A stretch of 64,000 bases of DNA from contig OW051472.1 of the NCBI GenBank assembly GCA_932521025.1, positions 8,618,001 to 8,682,000 of the forward strand, in the 5' to 3' direction. Each line of letters opens with the position of its first letter. Within the stretch, counting starts at the first letter, position 1. The notes under the pieces were generated by a model that was not told where the DNA came from, ran no database searches, and was given only the letters and a program-made list of their open reading frames with translations. Source of the stretch: Oscheius onirici. Lineage: Eukaryota; Nematoda; Chromadorea; Rhabditida; Rhabditidae. The position numbers were made by a program, and so were the translations under genes. Below, piece after piece: positions 35,359 to 47,541 of the stretch.

Positions 35359-36263
35359 ATGAAGTGAGTCCCCCGACCCTATATTCTTGTTATAATTCAG
35401 GAAGACAAAGAACCTCCAGAACTATGAAATGGCACCGGTGGATGATACAAAAAGGGTCTACTTTTGTCCTTTGAGGTATCAAATGATAAAAAAAGAGCTA
35501 AAGATCTAACTATTTAGCTTAATCGAAGGAATCAGTTGTCCAGCTCAAGTTGAGAGAGTCCACAAAGAGGTCACAGTCCTAAAAGAGCACTCTCATCCTC
35601 CAGAAATGACTGTATGTAAGTTTTATGAGAGTTTTTGCTCATTTAATTCTGTAGCATTCACATCGACAGCAGTTAAAGTCTTTTGGAATCAAAGTGAAGA
35701 AGAAAAAAGGCAGGAAAAGTTCTAGAACCGAAGAAGGTAACAGTTTCAGAGTCTTTGTTCTTTAAATAGTTTTAGTGGACTCTTTAGCGGAAGAGGGATC
35801 GCCGGAAAAGCGGTTCAAAGTCGCGCCGGAACTTTTGGAAGAGGCTAAGAAGGCGAAGAAGGTCACCTACAAGTAAGTTTTGGTATTTTTCATTTGTTGG
35901 ACCGAAAAGTTAAATTTCGAAATGCTCATGCGAGCAAGTTATTTTTTTCCTTTTCTCGCGATCTGTTCGACTGCTTCTCTCTTCTTACAGAAGTTGCCAA
36001 CCTCAAGATTGAAGTCAACTATTTAATTGGCAAACTAACTTATTCTTTGGTCTTTCACTTTTTTCTTTTTTTAGCTGCTGGAATCAACGAGGCGAGCCAG
36101 TTGAGCTGTCCGGCTACATGGTCACATCCATCGACCTCGGTCCAGATCCTCGGACTAACGGCCATACGTAACACTTCTAAACTACAGTGACCTATTCATT
36201 ATTTTCAGAGAAAACGGGTCCGAATCCGGTAGAACGGCACGAGCTAAACGACGAGCAAGCTGA
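35359..36263 (+). CDS. FLYWCH-type zinc-finger protein (paralogue 2)
   Basis: Exons 35359-35363, 35401-35475, 35518-35611, 35655-35736, 35776-35872, 36075-36167, 36209-36263 sum to 501 nt, 166 residues. The first coding exon is only 5 nt. The finger is RVYFCPLSLIEGISCPAQVE followed by HKEVTVLKEHSHPPEM, with the Cys, Cys, His-x-His pattern ending in the typical HSHPP. A Lys-rich block (KKKKGRKSSRTEE), then ELLEEAKKAKKVTYNCW and SGYMVTSIDLGP, match ELLEEARLTGQ and GYMVTSIRLEP of the gene 316 bp upstream, so the two are tandem duplicates. It lacks the AT-hook and acidic part and ends in a basic tail (RTARAKRRAS). Downstream AATAAA is near 36413. Confidence 0.72.
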
Positions 36264-36560
36264 TCAGACTGATAACTGGATTTTATGGGTCTCTTTCCTC
36301 CACCTGATTGACAGCTTGCCAAAACGGACGTCATAATATCCAAGATTCCCCCATTGATCTCTTTCATATCCATTGTTGCCTTGTTTCAAAAAAAAAGTTT
36401 GTCATAAAGTGATAATAAACCAGGATGAGCAGTCTTCATGTGCACCTTTCAGATATCCACGCGTTTACAGCTAGTGATAAATGGCGATAACAGTCGGCCA
36501 CCGCCTTTACTTCATTCCTTTCCTTCTAAGTTGTTACTCTGCTACTTTTTCAGGGCTTCG

Positions 36561-39500
36561 ATGCGTCTGCTTCTGTCATTGACGGCTCTGGCCGTCGTGG
36601 CATTTGCCAGTCCGGAAGAAGACGTCCTCGATCGGGGTACTGTATCGAATAAAATGTACAATTCAATACTTTAGTGCTACGATCATGGGATTCGGAAAAG
36701 CCTGTCGAAATTGTCGCTGATCGAGGAAATGGATCAAAGTTTTCCATTTCTTATGAGGATGACTTTATGGTGATGGCGACACAGCCCTGTCTGCCCGGAT
36801 ACACTGGTGACACGTGCACAAATCGTATTTAAAATAAATGAACTTGATACTTTTTAAGTTCAGCAATTTGCACTTCGGAGAATATGAACGTTCCCGATAC
36901 GCCAGCCATTGGAGGGACGACTGCCGCCGTCGATGCTGCCATTCTTTCCAACTGTGCTCAAAGTTATGCTCTGCTGATTGATGAGAGCATGACCAACCTC
37001 CGGATCAAGGTAGCCGCCGATCTGTTAGTGAATCCTCGTTTCAAACTGCTCGACTCGACTGGTTAGAATCGGAAAAATGATAGTAAAAATGAATTTCAGG
37101 TGCCAATGTCCAAGCCGACGACATCTGGGAGGAAACTCCGCAGCTCTACGAGGTATTCTTTGTTTTATTGAATAGAGAAAATTCCGTCCTTTCAGCTGAT
37201 TTACTTCACTCCGTCTCCGGGAGTCTACACAGTCGTCCCGACTTCCGATGCTCCCGTCACCTGCTATCTCCAAGTTGCAGCTCATACAGCTATGACAGCT
37301 GTGGGAGGTTTCATCTCTGGAGACAGGCCTTATTCTGAAAGGTTTGTAAATCCCTTTTTTGTTCAGCGACAAAGTAATCGCTGTGGCACCCAATAGTTTC
37401 CCGAAACGAGAAAATTTTCAAGATTATTGAACTCACTAATTCTTAATCAAAATATCATTTTTTCAGAAGCGACCAACCTTCTACCGTAGTCTATTCCGGA
37501 ACAAGAAGTTCCGTTGTCGTTCATGTTAACAACAATCGTAGTCCGGGAGCCCTAAAGACAGTCAAGTTTATGGGAACTCAAAATGTAAGGCAAAGAGGTC
37601 CTGTTCAAACAAAAAAGTTCAGACGTACTATCCGCCGAACGATTTGCGAGTCCGATACCAGTGTGGCTATGAGTACATTTGGTGGGGATTCGAGTGCTCC
37701 GTTATGGGCGAACACTACTTTCAGGTACTTGCTGGTAAAACTTTAAAAAAAAACTAAAAAAGTAAAAAAAAAACTAATTGCTGGTAAAAACTTGCTAAAA
37801 AATGTACTTTTGTAGTACACAGATGCAATTACCATAGAGTCCATAATTGTTTTAACATTGAAATAACTTTGACTTAATTTAAAATGGGACAAAAGAAATC
37901 ACTCGTCATGAGTATTTTCTCGCTTACTACTACGGAAGAGGAAGCTTTCGACTACTTCAGCAATATCGTCTTTTGCCTACAACCAAACTATGCCCCAACG
38001 GCCATCAAATGCAGCTTGACTTCAATAGTGACCCTACCACATTTCAAACATAGTGATTTGAACATCAATTAGTTTTATCAATTAGACTCATATTGCCTAA
38101 GACTTATGGACTCTATGGTAATTGCGTCTGAGTACTACACAAGTACCAAAAAAAATTTTTAAGGTAGAGGGAGTGACACATGCTGGCTACGGTTTCCGCC
38201 GAATTGTGACCTTTGACTGTCTTCCTGATTACACTAACGTTACTCTCCCTCCCACAACTCCTGCCACAACACCAAAACTTTGTCACAATGGAGGAATGAG
38301 AGTCAACAATCTGGATGGTAGTTCTTATTGTTACTGTCTCGGACTCTGGACTGGCAACGACTGTTCAAAGATTCTCTGTCTGAATGGTGGCACTGCGAAC
38401 GCTGACAATACTTGCAAATGTGCCGACGGATTCAACGGTTTTCATTGTGAGCAAGTCTTCTGTATGGATATTCCCGGCTTCGGATTCACGGCCGATCGAC
38501 CGACTTTGACTTTTGTCATTCGTGGAAGACAGCAGATGAATTCGGTAGTTTCGCAAGTCCAGCAGGCTGCCACGGCCTACTTGTCCAACATGCAGTTCGA
38601 TCCCAGCTACTTTAGCACTTTTATTCTTGTCCTCTTCAACAACAATAGTAATAATTTCTGATTCATGCTATCTACGAAAATGTTCAGAAATCATCCTGAG
38701 CAGGCGCTATATTGACATTTTGGATCTCTCGAACGATCTCTCCCAATATCAGAAGAATTTTACTGCTGACGGTGACTGTACCGATACTGTCTTCTCGGCT
38801 ATCAGGTAGGTGTCTTTTTCAAAATTGAGAGTCGGAGAACATACAAAAAAAAACAAGAGTGGCGACGGGGCCAAACTCCGAGCCAAAAGCCCGAGCAAGG
38901 CACGCAGCTGCGCTGCAATTTTCAACGTACACCAGCCTGGGCTAACTGGCTGCTGCGCAGCCAAAGTACAGCGTCATATCTTCCGCGAACTGTCTTAACA
39001 GCGCACTTGACTCCGTGGCGCAGAGGCAGCGCGCGCAACATGGCGGCCAGGCGTTGCAGGGTTCGATCCCGCCGCACCACTTTGTTTTAAATTTGCCCAA
39101 GCCGAGGCTATAGACAGATAGACACGCGGAGACGGTAGAACTTTAATAGAATGAATGGTTTTTGTTTTTAGCCAAGCTCTGAACATGTACCCGAACAACA
39201 AGTCCCCGATGTATGTCTACACCGACGTCCCTCCTTCGGACACTACTCAAATTGAGACACTCGTTCATCAGCTCTCCTACTGGCGTGTTCCAATCTACAT
39301 CGTCTACACTCCGACCTCACCTGCCACCTGTCCAACAAAAGTCGACGATCCCAACTTTTGGGAAATGGACAATCTGGCCAAGAAGAGTATGGGAGCCGTC
39401 TTCAGTCTTAGCGAACAGAGCAATGTCTTCAATTTCACTTACGACCACCTCTGGACTACCGCCTATCGTTCGCAGTTGATGCTCTCAAACGATGACGATG

Positions 39501-42500
39501 TTTGTTCGAGAATTGATTTTATTCAACCACATTTTAGACATGTGCCGGTCAGAATCCCTACCAAACTGTTGCCATTGAGAGTTTCGTGGACTCTCTTACT
39601 ATCATAGCCACCGGTTCTAACTTGTCTCTCAATCTGACAGCTCCAGAAACGGATATTCCACCAATCGCTATCACTCCCTATTATTCTGACGGCGTCAATT
39701 ACATCTGGACATTTAACAGAGTCACCATTGGAACCTGGCTTATCAATATCAACAGCGCTTCGCCCACCGGTCCCTGCTACTACAAGGTGTATCAAAAGTC
39801 CTTCCACGGCTCGAAAAATGTCCAATATGACATGTTCTGGGCCTTTACCGGAGCCATTGACAGTGACGGACCGACGCAACAGCCACTCTTCGGTCTCGAT
39901 CTCGGCATCTCGATCCATTTGACCAACTATCCCGACTATATTCCCCCACAGTACATTCAGTCAGCTTTGAACATTTACGCCACGAGAAGTGGAAAACAGG
40001 TAGAGCTCTACGCCTCGAACGCTGTCTATCGTGACGGATGCTCTTACAACTTTTATTTCCCAGGTTTCCTGAAATTTTTAAAGTTTAACCAGTCAATTTA
40101 GGATTCTCGTGTCCGGTGGCTGACGAGACATTGTACTTTAACTTCTACGCTCGAGATGAAGTTGGACTGCCGATCCAGAGAGCTGGAGTCATGAACTGTA
40201 TGCTGTACACTCCGACAATGAGTCCGCCAAACGGTTGTCTGAATGGTGGAATGCCGAACTCTGATAATAGCACTTGTTTCTGTCCCTTGGGATTCACTGG
40301 GTCTCACTGCGAAAAGCTCGTAAGTATTAAATATTCTAAAAATACCAAAATAAAAACAAATTCTCCGAAAGAACCATAACATTCCCATTTTAGACCTGCT
40401 TTAACGGAGGAACGCCGTTAGGCAATTCAACCCAATGTAAATGTACATCCTCTTGGACTGGTCCCTTCTGCGAGATTGCCAAGTGTATCGAGCGTGGACC
40501 GGATCCAGAAATTTTGATGGGAAGCGTGGACATGGTCTTCGCCGTAGAACTGACCAGCCAAGGCAGCGCTCAAATTGCCTATCTGAACAAGAACTTTGGT
40601 GAACTGATCCGTGACATCAACAGTCAAAGCAGAACCTGGATCAGAAACTTTGTCATTGTTGGATTCAATTCGACTTGGGGCGATGTCATGTACTTTACTC
40701 CTGCCGGCAATCCAGAAGGACTCATACATGCCATGGATCAGATTGCGAACAAATATTACACTGACAAAGGATGTACAGTTCAGGTATGGTTTGTTCAAAA
40801 AGTCGACGACATTCAGTAATCCATTTGATTCTGTTCGAGACCAACACTATTGGCGCGCTTTCAAACTAAGGATTTTTCAATTTGAGAAATCTCACTTCGT
40901 TTTTCAATTTTTATTCTCACATTCTCTCGCTTTTTTTGCTAAACTACTGTATCATCATGCTCTTATTGTTTTACACGTTTTTATTCCCTTCGGTGAAAAC
41001 TGCAGGAAGAATTTTAAAAACACTTTGAAAGCGCGCCAAAATTGGTCGACTTTTTGAACAAGCCATACCCTTAGACTTGAGTATTCTACCGACAAATTTA
41101 GTTGTACCGAGCTCTGAACAGAGCCGTGGACAGAGGAACAACACCGCCAGGCTCCTTTATCGAAATCTTCACAGCAACTCCGGCTGATCAATCGGCCAAC
41201 GGTGGCTGGAGTGAGATGTACGAGAGCATGAGAACTCTCTATCTGAACATTTACGGATTCCTGAATATTGTCAATCCAGGCCCTACCAATCCTACGGGAC
41301 TCGCTTGCAACGCCACTTACGTAGAGTTTACAACGTTGGAGAGTAAAACACACCCTTTTAGAACGACTATCAACTTTTGTTCGATTTGGCTGGTGGAAGT
41401 GCTGGAAAGGTCTATCCGACTCAGGCCGCCATGATCCAAGACGTAGTTTTCTATTGAAATCGAGTGAAAGTTTACATTTTAGATCGTGAAAGTAATTCCG
41501 CTTCAGTACATGTCTTCAATGGTCTACGGCCAAGTCGCCATGGATTGTACTGATCCCATGCAGGTGTCTTATGCATTAGAACAAGAGAACCCTATTCTCC
41601 AGGTTTACTTCCCAATCGACGCCTACACACAAACCATCCTGCTCTCCGTTGTTGGAAACAACACCAAGATCAATGTGTTTGATGCACAGAACAGACCAGT
41701 CGAATACTTCCAGTTCCATCATGATACCGTCTCACTTTGGGACCTCTACGAGATCAGAAAACGTTTGTATTCATTACTGTGTCTGGTGTTACTGATGTAA
41801 TAACTCGTTTCAAAAATACTTTGGGGCGAACTCTCCAAACAGCAAGGTCTTGCGTTTTTCTCAATTTTTCATCCATTATATCGGCTATCTGTGTTTATCG
41901 AATTCTCCGTGTAAAACAACGCCTAGAATCTGTACTTCCGCCAAAAAAATGTCAGAAATAGGTGAAAATCACCAAGAACACCACGTATTGGAAACTATCG
42001 TCAAGTTCTCCAAAAAAAAATCGATAGAGAATTTGATAAACATACTTAGAAAGCTCAATAATGGATGGAAAATTGAGAAAAACGCATGTTCTTGATGTTT
42101 GGGGAAGTCTCGCCAAAATATTTGAACGATCGCGCTGCTTCTCGAACTATTACTAAAAACTCTCTTTCAGCCTGTGACAGCGATTGGATCGAGGTCGGAC
42201 AGTATTGTACTTACTTCAGTCAACAGGCCAAAACTTGGTCTGATGCTCACAACTTCTGTTCCCAAGCCGGAGGTTTTGTCGTCGACGACCTGACTCCCGA
42301 CAAGCATCGCTTCTTGACAGAGAAAGGAAACTCTACCAAGTTCTGGATGGGTTTGCTCAATATGAATAACACTGGCTATGTCTGGGATAGAGGCTACAAC
42401 TACACCCAGAACCTCAACCAGACTGATACTTACTGGACCGGAGGTCAGACTCCGACCTACGACGCTACCAAACAATGTGTCTTCTTCGACAGCACGGCAA

Positions 42501-45500
42501 GAGATCATGATACATGGACACCGGATGATTGTGCAACTCAAAGAGTTTTCGTCTGTCAGAAGCATCGATATGATGCTGACAGTCCGCCGACTGATCTAAA
42601 CTCGAGTAAGAAGGATTTTTGGTTGTACTGCAGTAGGCGCCTAGCCTGATTTTGCGTTTTTCATTATTTTTCTTTCATTTTTCGCGTTTGCAAGCATCTT
42701 TATTGAGTTCAGCGTGTAAAACAAGCAGCTTGACATGAAAACTAGTCAGAAGATCCCGAAAACAGCCTATTGTTCTGTATATGCCGCTCTCCGACATCTT
42801 TTGCATATTTCTGGATATTTTCGATCTTTTTTTTCGGATTTTTAAGAGTAAATATGTTTCATTTTAGACCATCTGCCAGCTGGAATGTGGTATGTTAACA
42901 TTACGAGCAGTGCTCCACCTGGAATCAGTGGAGTTGCCGGCTGTTATGCTGAGGTATTTGAAGCTTAACAGAGTCTAATTGTGGTTTAGGTGAGAATTCA
43001 GTCCAAGCTCATGATTTACACTGGATTCGTGACCAACCCAGCGATGGACTTCCCTGCAAACGATCCGGTCAACGTAAGGATCCTACTTTGTTCCAACAAA
43101 GACAGTTTAGAATTCTCCTCAAAACCAGATTATCGCTTATATTCACAGCGAAGACCATGACAACAGAGCCCCGGTTCTGAAATACGCCTCCTTGTGGGAC
43201 GCTTACAACGGATCCTTCTATAACGCTTTAACGTATCAGTACCGTGCCGAATGCTCCTTCTCCTGGCTCTCCCAGACATTCCCCTGTCCCAATGCAAACA
43301 GCAACATGAACGAGTTTGGAATAGCCGTGAGTTCCCGAAGGCTAAAAAACACAAAAACAAATTTAGCATATTGGAGAAGACGAGTTCGGAAACATGTTCC
43401 AGCGTATCACTTTGGTAAGAATTATCGAAAAAAAGATGGCATAACAAAGTTTAGGCTCATTGCACTTCACCCGTTTTGAGCTGTGGAAACGGAGGCTATC
43501 GCTACAACGGGTAAGATGGAGTGAAATGAGCATGAAAACACACTACCGTAAAACCTCTACGTTTTTCAAGGTCAAGACGACATTTTTTGGCTTTTGGTCT
43601 TCTGCAAAGTTGTAGAGGACGTCAGGGGCTACAACTTTGCAGAACATCACAAAGTCAGAAAATGCCGTCTTGATCCCAAAAAACGTAAATACGTAATTGC
43701 GTAATTTACGTAAGGGGGCTTCTAATAGAGGTTTTACGACAGTGTTTCAGCTCGTGTGTCTGCGACGAATACTGGACCGGACTGTTCTGTACCGTGCCGA
43801 TTTGTGTCAACGGAGGAACTCTGGACCCTCGAAGCGATCAGTTCTGTCAATGTCCTCCCGGTTACGGCGGTCCGAACTGCCAGTTCGACGAGTGTCGTCG
43901 GGCCGTTCCCGCCTACTTGGCTCCCGATAATCGAACTCTTCTTCTCGTCATCGAGGCCACAGTCCAAAATAAGCCTGCTTACCATCAGGTTTGCTTTTTT
44001 TTGTCTCGTACAGTATTCAATTCAGTTGTCGACCAACATAGCGGCTATAATCAACAACGCCAGGCCCGGATGGTTCAGTAATTACGCTCTCATCACCTTT
44101 GACTGTAATTTAAGCTTTATAATAATCTAAAATTCTTTTTTAGCGACTGGCGTAACGTACAAGTGGTACGCCTACAAAACTCCAGAAGCTTTCCAAACAG
44201 CCATTTCAATGCAGGAGGGTGGAATCAAGGACAATGGAACATGTCAATATAACCTCTTTGAGTAAGCTTTGCCTATTTTGACATCTTATAAGAAAAATAA
44301 GAGAAAACTATCTTAATTTTCCAGCATATTAAACAAGACATTGATGCAAGTCGACAAGATTGTCACTCCCAACTCGCAAATTCTCATGGTGACCTCTTCG
44401 ACGGCTGCCGACTACGCGACCAGGACGGAAACTATTGAGAGGCTTAGCAGCGAAGAAGCTAGTGTAAATTTCTCTTTGCTGAAAGTGACATTACGAATTT
44501 TCCAGCTGCACTGGCTGTATATGCAAAACGACGCTTGCGGAGGAGCCATTCCTAACGACGACTCGGTGCCGCACCTCGTCAAGTTGGCATATGCCTCGAA
44601 CGGAAATACGGCCTTTGTCAAGGGAACTGATCTTACTACCGTATACTTAATTAAGTAATTAAATAATCTGGTATTCAGTTCCTCACTCCATATCTCGCCT
44701 CTCGCTTCAGTGCCCAGATTCTCGACAATCCCACGGCGAACGGCATCAATGGCGCCGCTCCTCTGACTTGTGCAGCCGGATCGTGGCTCGTTCAGGTTGA
44801 CATGAATACCACGTCCATCTACATCACAGCAAATTCGGCTGTGGGAACAGTCGGAGTAAAAACTCCAAACGGAGGTAATTTGAGTTCTTTGAAAGTTTAA
44901 TGAAAAGCAGATAATATCTCCCCAACTGTTCTCTACAGTGCCGCCGGGCAGACACAGCTCTACAGAATCGATACCTTGAGCAGTTCGGGCATTTACACAA
45001 TTGCTGTATGTTCTTCCAATTCAAAAATCAATGAAACTTTAGCTCTCCTCACCCGGCATGTGCTTCCTTTCCGTATGGGGAGTCGGCAGCATGGGAGTTT
45101 ATACTCGCTTTGCTCCAACTTCCGCCAATGATCTTACAGCAGCTCATCTGGATGGATCTGGAACTACTCCTTACTCTAATGGTACATTTTTTGAATCTAC
45201 ATATTTTAAAATTCTTTTCAGTCAACTCTGTGGCCATGTTCCACATGGCTGGTACTCCTGGACATCGAGGCATCCTACAGTATTTAGAAATTTTCGACGT
45301 CAGCTCTCAGCAGGTTTGCTGGGAAATTAAAAAAATAGGCAAAATAATGTTCAGACAATTCTTCGATCGGAGCTCTACCGAAGAACTTCTTGCTCCTTCG
45401 AATACTATTCGGATCCTTTCACTTGTCAGGTCGATATCGTTACTCTGTACATTTATGGAATGGATGAGAGTTACCAGCCCTTCAGACGTCAGCAGATGAG

Positions 45501-47178
45501 CTTCTGTCTCAATGGAACTCTCTCCAGTCTGTCTATTGATTTTTTAGCGAGTAATCTCGATTCAGCTGCTGCTCCGGTCACTGATGGTTCCACCGTCATG
45601 GTTACCACTTCGTCCCCGACTACCGTAACGACACAGTCTCGAGGAACTAGTCCGGCAGTTACTACTGTTACTGTTCCCACTGTAACAGTTCCTACTGGAG
45701 GAACATCTGGTCCCACAACGACCATGGGCTCGACCACCACCTCGTTCGGATATACAAACTTGGTCTTCGACGTTGTCTTCTTAATAGATATCAGCAACTC
45801 AGCCAACAATACATACGACACGGTGGGTGCAAAAAATTACAAAATAATGTCATGTTCAGATGTCCGACTTTATCACTAACCTGATGGCGGGATACACTTC
45901 GGTACGTTTTTCCTTCATAAAACTATAGAAAAATTTCAGAGCAACGTCCGAGTTGCCTTGATCCCTGTCCCTGGAAAGGTAACAAAGATCGTTCTTGTAT
46001 TTTTTGTTCTTTCCAGAGCAATCCGAAAACTATTCCTTTCGCCACTTGGACGGGCGCTTCGAGCGACGTGCTGTCTAGCTGGCTTGTTCAGATGAAACCA
46101 TACAATGATTTCACGGATGCTGGACAGGTAAGATACAATTAGTCATCAGTGGATTGTCTCGAAGATTTTATAATTTTATGGAAACAAGAGGCTGGATTAC
46201 AAGTGGTTCAGGGCGAAAAGGGAGAGGGGATACATGGGTAGCTTTTGTCCTGACAAGGTTTGCAAAGTCGTTTCAGGGGGTAATGTTAGGGGCCCTTTCA
46301 ATCTACCACTTTGCTGCCGCAGTCCCTTCTCCCCATGTCACTGTTCACAGTCCCAGACTCTCCAAAACTACCAAAGTCGTAAGAAGTTCATTGCTTTTCA
46401 TGTTTCGACTTGTTACAAAACAACAACATATTCGGATCTTCACAAATCTTCCCTTATTGTTGTTAGGGCTTCCGACAAAGACGCGAGAGCATTTTTAAGT
46501 GGATAAGGGCTCCGCGATCCTTGTATGCTGAGAACGCAGCCTGATGTGTTGTCACATAGTTTATTATATACGTCATTCTTATTAATAGTGGGATCTATAA
46601 CTTTCCGAGTCCTAGATCGCAATGTATAGGAAAGTAGCTCTGCATAGCTCGTTATACAGTCTTTCAAATCAGGTGAACTAGTCCGTGTTATAAAATGGAG
46701 ACAAACACTGAGTACAGCATACCATCATTCAAGGGAAATATGAAGTTACAGAGTCTCAACTCCGCTCTCACTGAAGCCTCCAGTACAAACTTCATCCAGA
46801 ACGGATATCGTTCTGATCAGTCCAATCATCTTCTAGTCTACGTCACATCTACGAGCACGTAAGACGAGTCTGTATGACGTTTTGGAAAAATTCTTTAAGA
46901 TTTACGGACGGACCATCCACGGCCGCTATTCTCAGCGCAAACATTTATGGAAAGTAGCGAAATTTCAAAAGACGTTTTAGTTTTCAGGAGTAATAACTGT
47001 TGGATATGGAACTGGTCTTGATAGTGCTGCTCTTCAAGGAATTTCTGGAGGCGCTAACTGTACCGTCACTGCTCAAACAGCTGGAGATCTTCAGGCACTG
47101 ATTCCGAACGTCCAGAACCTGATCTGGAAAGCCAACTTCAACGGTGGAGTCTATTGTGGCAACACTCCAGCTAATTGA
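36561..47178 (+). CDS. Giant secreted EGF / C-type lectin / VWA protein (gene A)
   Basis: Secreted nematode multidomain protein, about 30 exons. A signal peptide (MRLLLSLTALAVVAFA, 36561) is followed by a repeated beta-rich module and EGF pairs near 38280-38455 (CSKILCLNGGTANADNTCKC), 40235-40475 and 43484-43880. A degenerate VWA-like module (VDMVFAVELTSQ) begins near 40520. A C-type lectin domain lies at about 42169-42585 (CDSDWIEVGQYCTYF, KFWMGLLNMN, RVFVCQKHRYD). A Thr/Ser-rich linker at 45570-45750 leads to a C-terminal VWA whose MIDAS is intact (DVVFLIDISNS). It stops at 47178 with AATAAA nearby. The architecture resembles C. elegans IRG-7-type immune-response proteins as I recall them; function in pathogen response or cuticle is inferred. 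Gene B is its tandem paralogue. Confidence 0.85.
37804..38148. mobile_element. Fold-back element in a gene A-only intron
   Basis: Arms of about 45 bp: GTACTTTTGTAGTACACAGA, CAATTACCATAGAGTCCATA at the left; TATGGACTCTATGGTAATTG, GTCTGAGTACTACACAAGTAC at the right. It fills 345 of the 439 bp of the intron 37725-38163. Gene B has no intron at the aligned position (LGPYLYHVDGITFKGY reads straight through). Confidence 0.8.
39008..39085 (+). repeat. tRNA-derived SINE-like element in gene A intron
   Basis: A-box TGGCGCAGAGG in a D-arm-like hairpin (GCGCAGAGGCAGCGC) and a T-arm-like GCAGGGTTCGATCCCGC with one mismatch. The 7-bp acceptor stem does not pair, so it is not a functional tRNA. It sits in the intron 38806-39171, while the matching gene B intron (near 50497-50531) is about 35 bp. 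Confidence 0.6.
40783..41069. mobile_element. Fold-back element whose end coincides with a splice donor
   Basis: Arms GGTATGGTTTGTTCAAAAAG and CTTTTTGAACAAGCCATACC, then TTGGCGCGCTTTCAAA and TTTGAAAGCGCGCCAA. It forms about 90% of the gene A intron at 40783-41101. The left arm begins at the donor itself (exon CAG, then GTATGG). Gene B reads through at the same place (CGGVQVWKAFDTAV). Confidence 0.85.
41817..42120. mobile_element. Fold-back element in the intron before the gene A lectin domain
   Basis: Arms of about 60 bp: TTTGGGGCGAACTCTCCAAA, TTGCGTTTTTCTCAATTTTTC at the left (overlapping a short gap), complemented by GAAAATTGAGAAAAACGCAT and TTTGGGGAAGTCTCGCCAAA at the right. It is in the intron 41799-42168. 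The homologous gene B intron carries a different element (53709-53953). Confidence 0.85.
42620..42868. repeat. Enlarged intron with family-shared motif
   Basis: The intron after the gene A lectin domain carries TTCAGCGTGTAAAACAAGC near 42709, close to TTCAGCGTATAAAAGAACC at 30253 and CTCAGCGTATAAAACAACC at 13568. The second arm is not evident. The homologous gene B intron is about 40 bp, so this is probably a decayed fold-back insertion. Confidence 0.45.
43544..43739. mobile_element. Family-1 MITE in a gene A-only intron
   Basis: Starts TACCGTAAAACCTCTACG, ends CTAATAGAGGTTTTACG. The core has TTCTGCAAAGTTGTAG and CTACAACTTTGCAGAA, with GGTCAAGACGACA and TGCCGTCTTGATCC. The left arm lacks the CGCAATTACGTA block, an internal deletion. 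It forms about 82% of the intron 43511-43750. Gene B has no intron here: YRWNGQCICNEYW aligns with YRYNG, SCVCDEYW. Confidence 0.9.
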
Positions 47179-47541
47179 AAAGAGTCAAATAAAAATTTTA
47201 TTGTACTTGCCCCGACTATGATGTGTCCTCACTTCAACAGGGCGTTACCACTTCTTATCAGGCGTTAATGACTGCTATAAACATAAAAATATGCACTGGA
47301 GAAGGCCTAATCTTTAAGTTTTGATTCGTTAAAAATCGGAAGAAAATTCTGTAAAACTTTCTGCAGCACTGGAAGAGAAGAAACCACCGTCCGATTCGGA
47401 TATACAAGAAGAAAAGAGCATGTTTCAAAATTGGTGTCCATCTTCCTAGACGGAGACATTTAATGGCTCGTAAAGTCAGCATCTGAAAGATTAGAACAGT
47501 CACAGTACCGTGCTCTTTTGGCGTTAATCATTCTCTTTCAG
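47179..47541 (+). promoter_or_regulatory. Operon-like intercistronic spacer with trans-splice acceptor
   Basis: 363 bp separate the gene A stop from the gene B ATG, on the same strand. AATAAA is about 12 bp past the gene A stop. The gene B ATG follows TCTCTTTCAG with no intervening base, so its mRNA 5' end must come from trans-splicing or from an unseen upstream exon. The spacing matches nematode operons. Confidence 0.5.

Noticed and set aside
33828-36263. Transposase fragments (FLYWCH fingers occur in MULE transposases)
   Set aside because: No catalytic transposase domain follows the finger and both genes have many well-formed introns, which fits host transcription-factor-like genes.
39008-39085. 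Functional tRNA gene
   Set aside because: D- and T-arm-like hairpins are present but the acceptor stem does not pair and no proper anticodon arm can be drawn.
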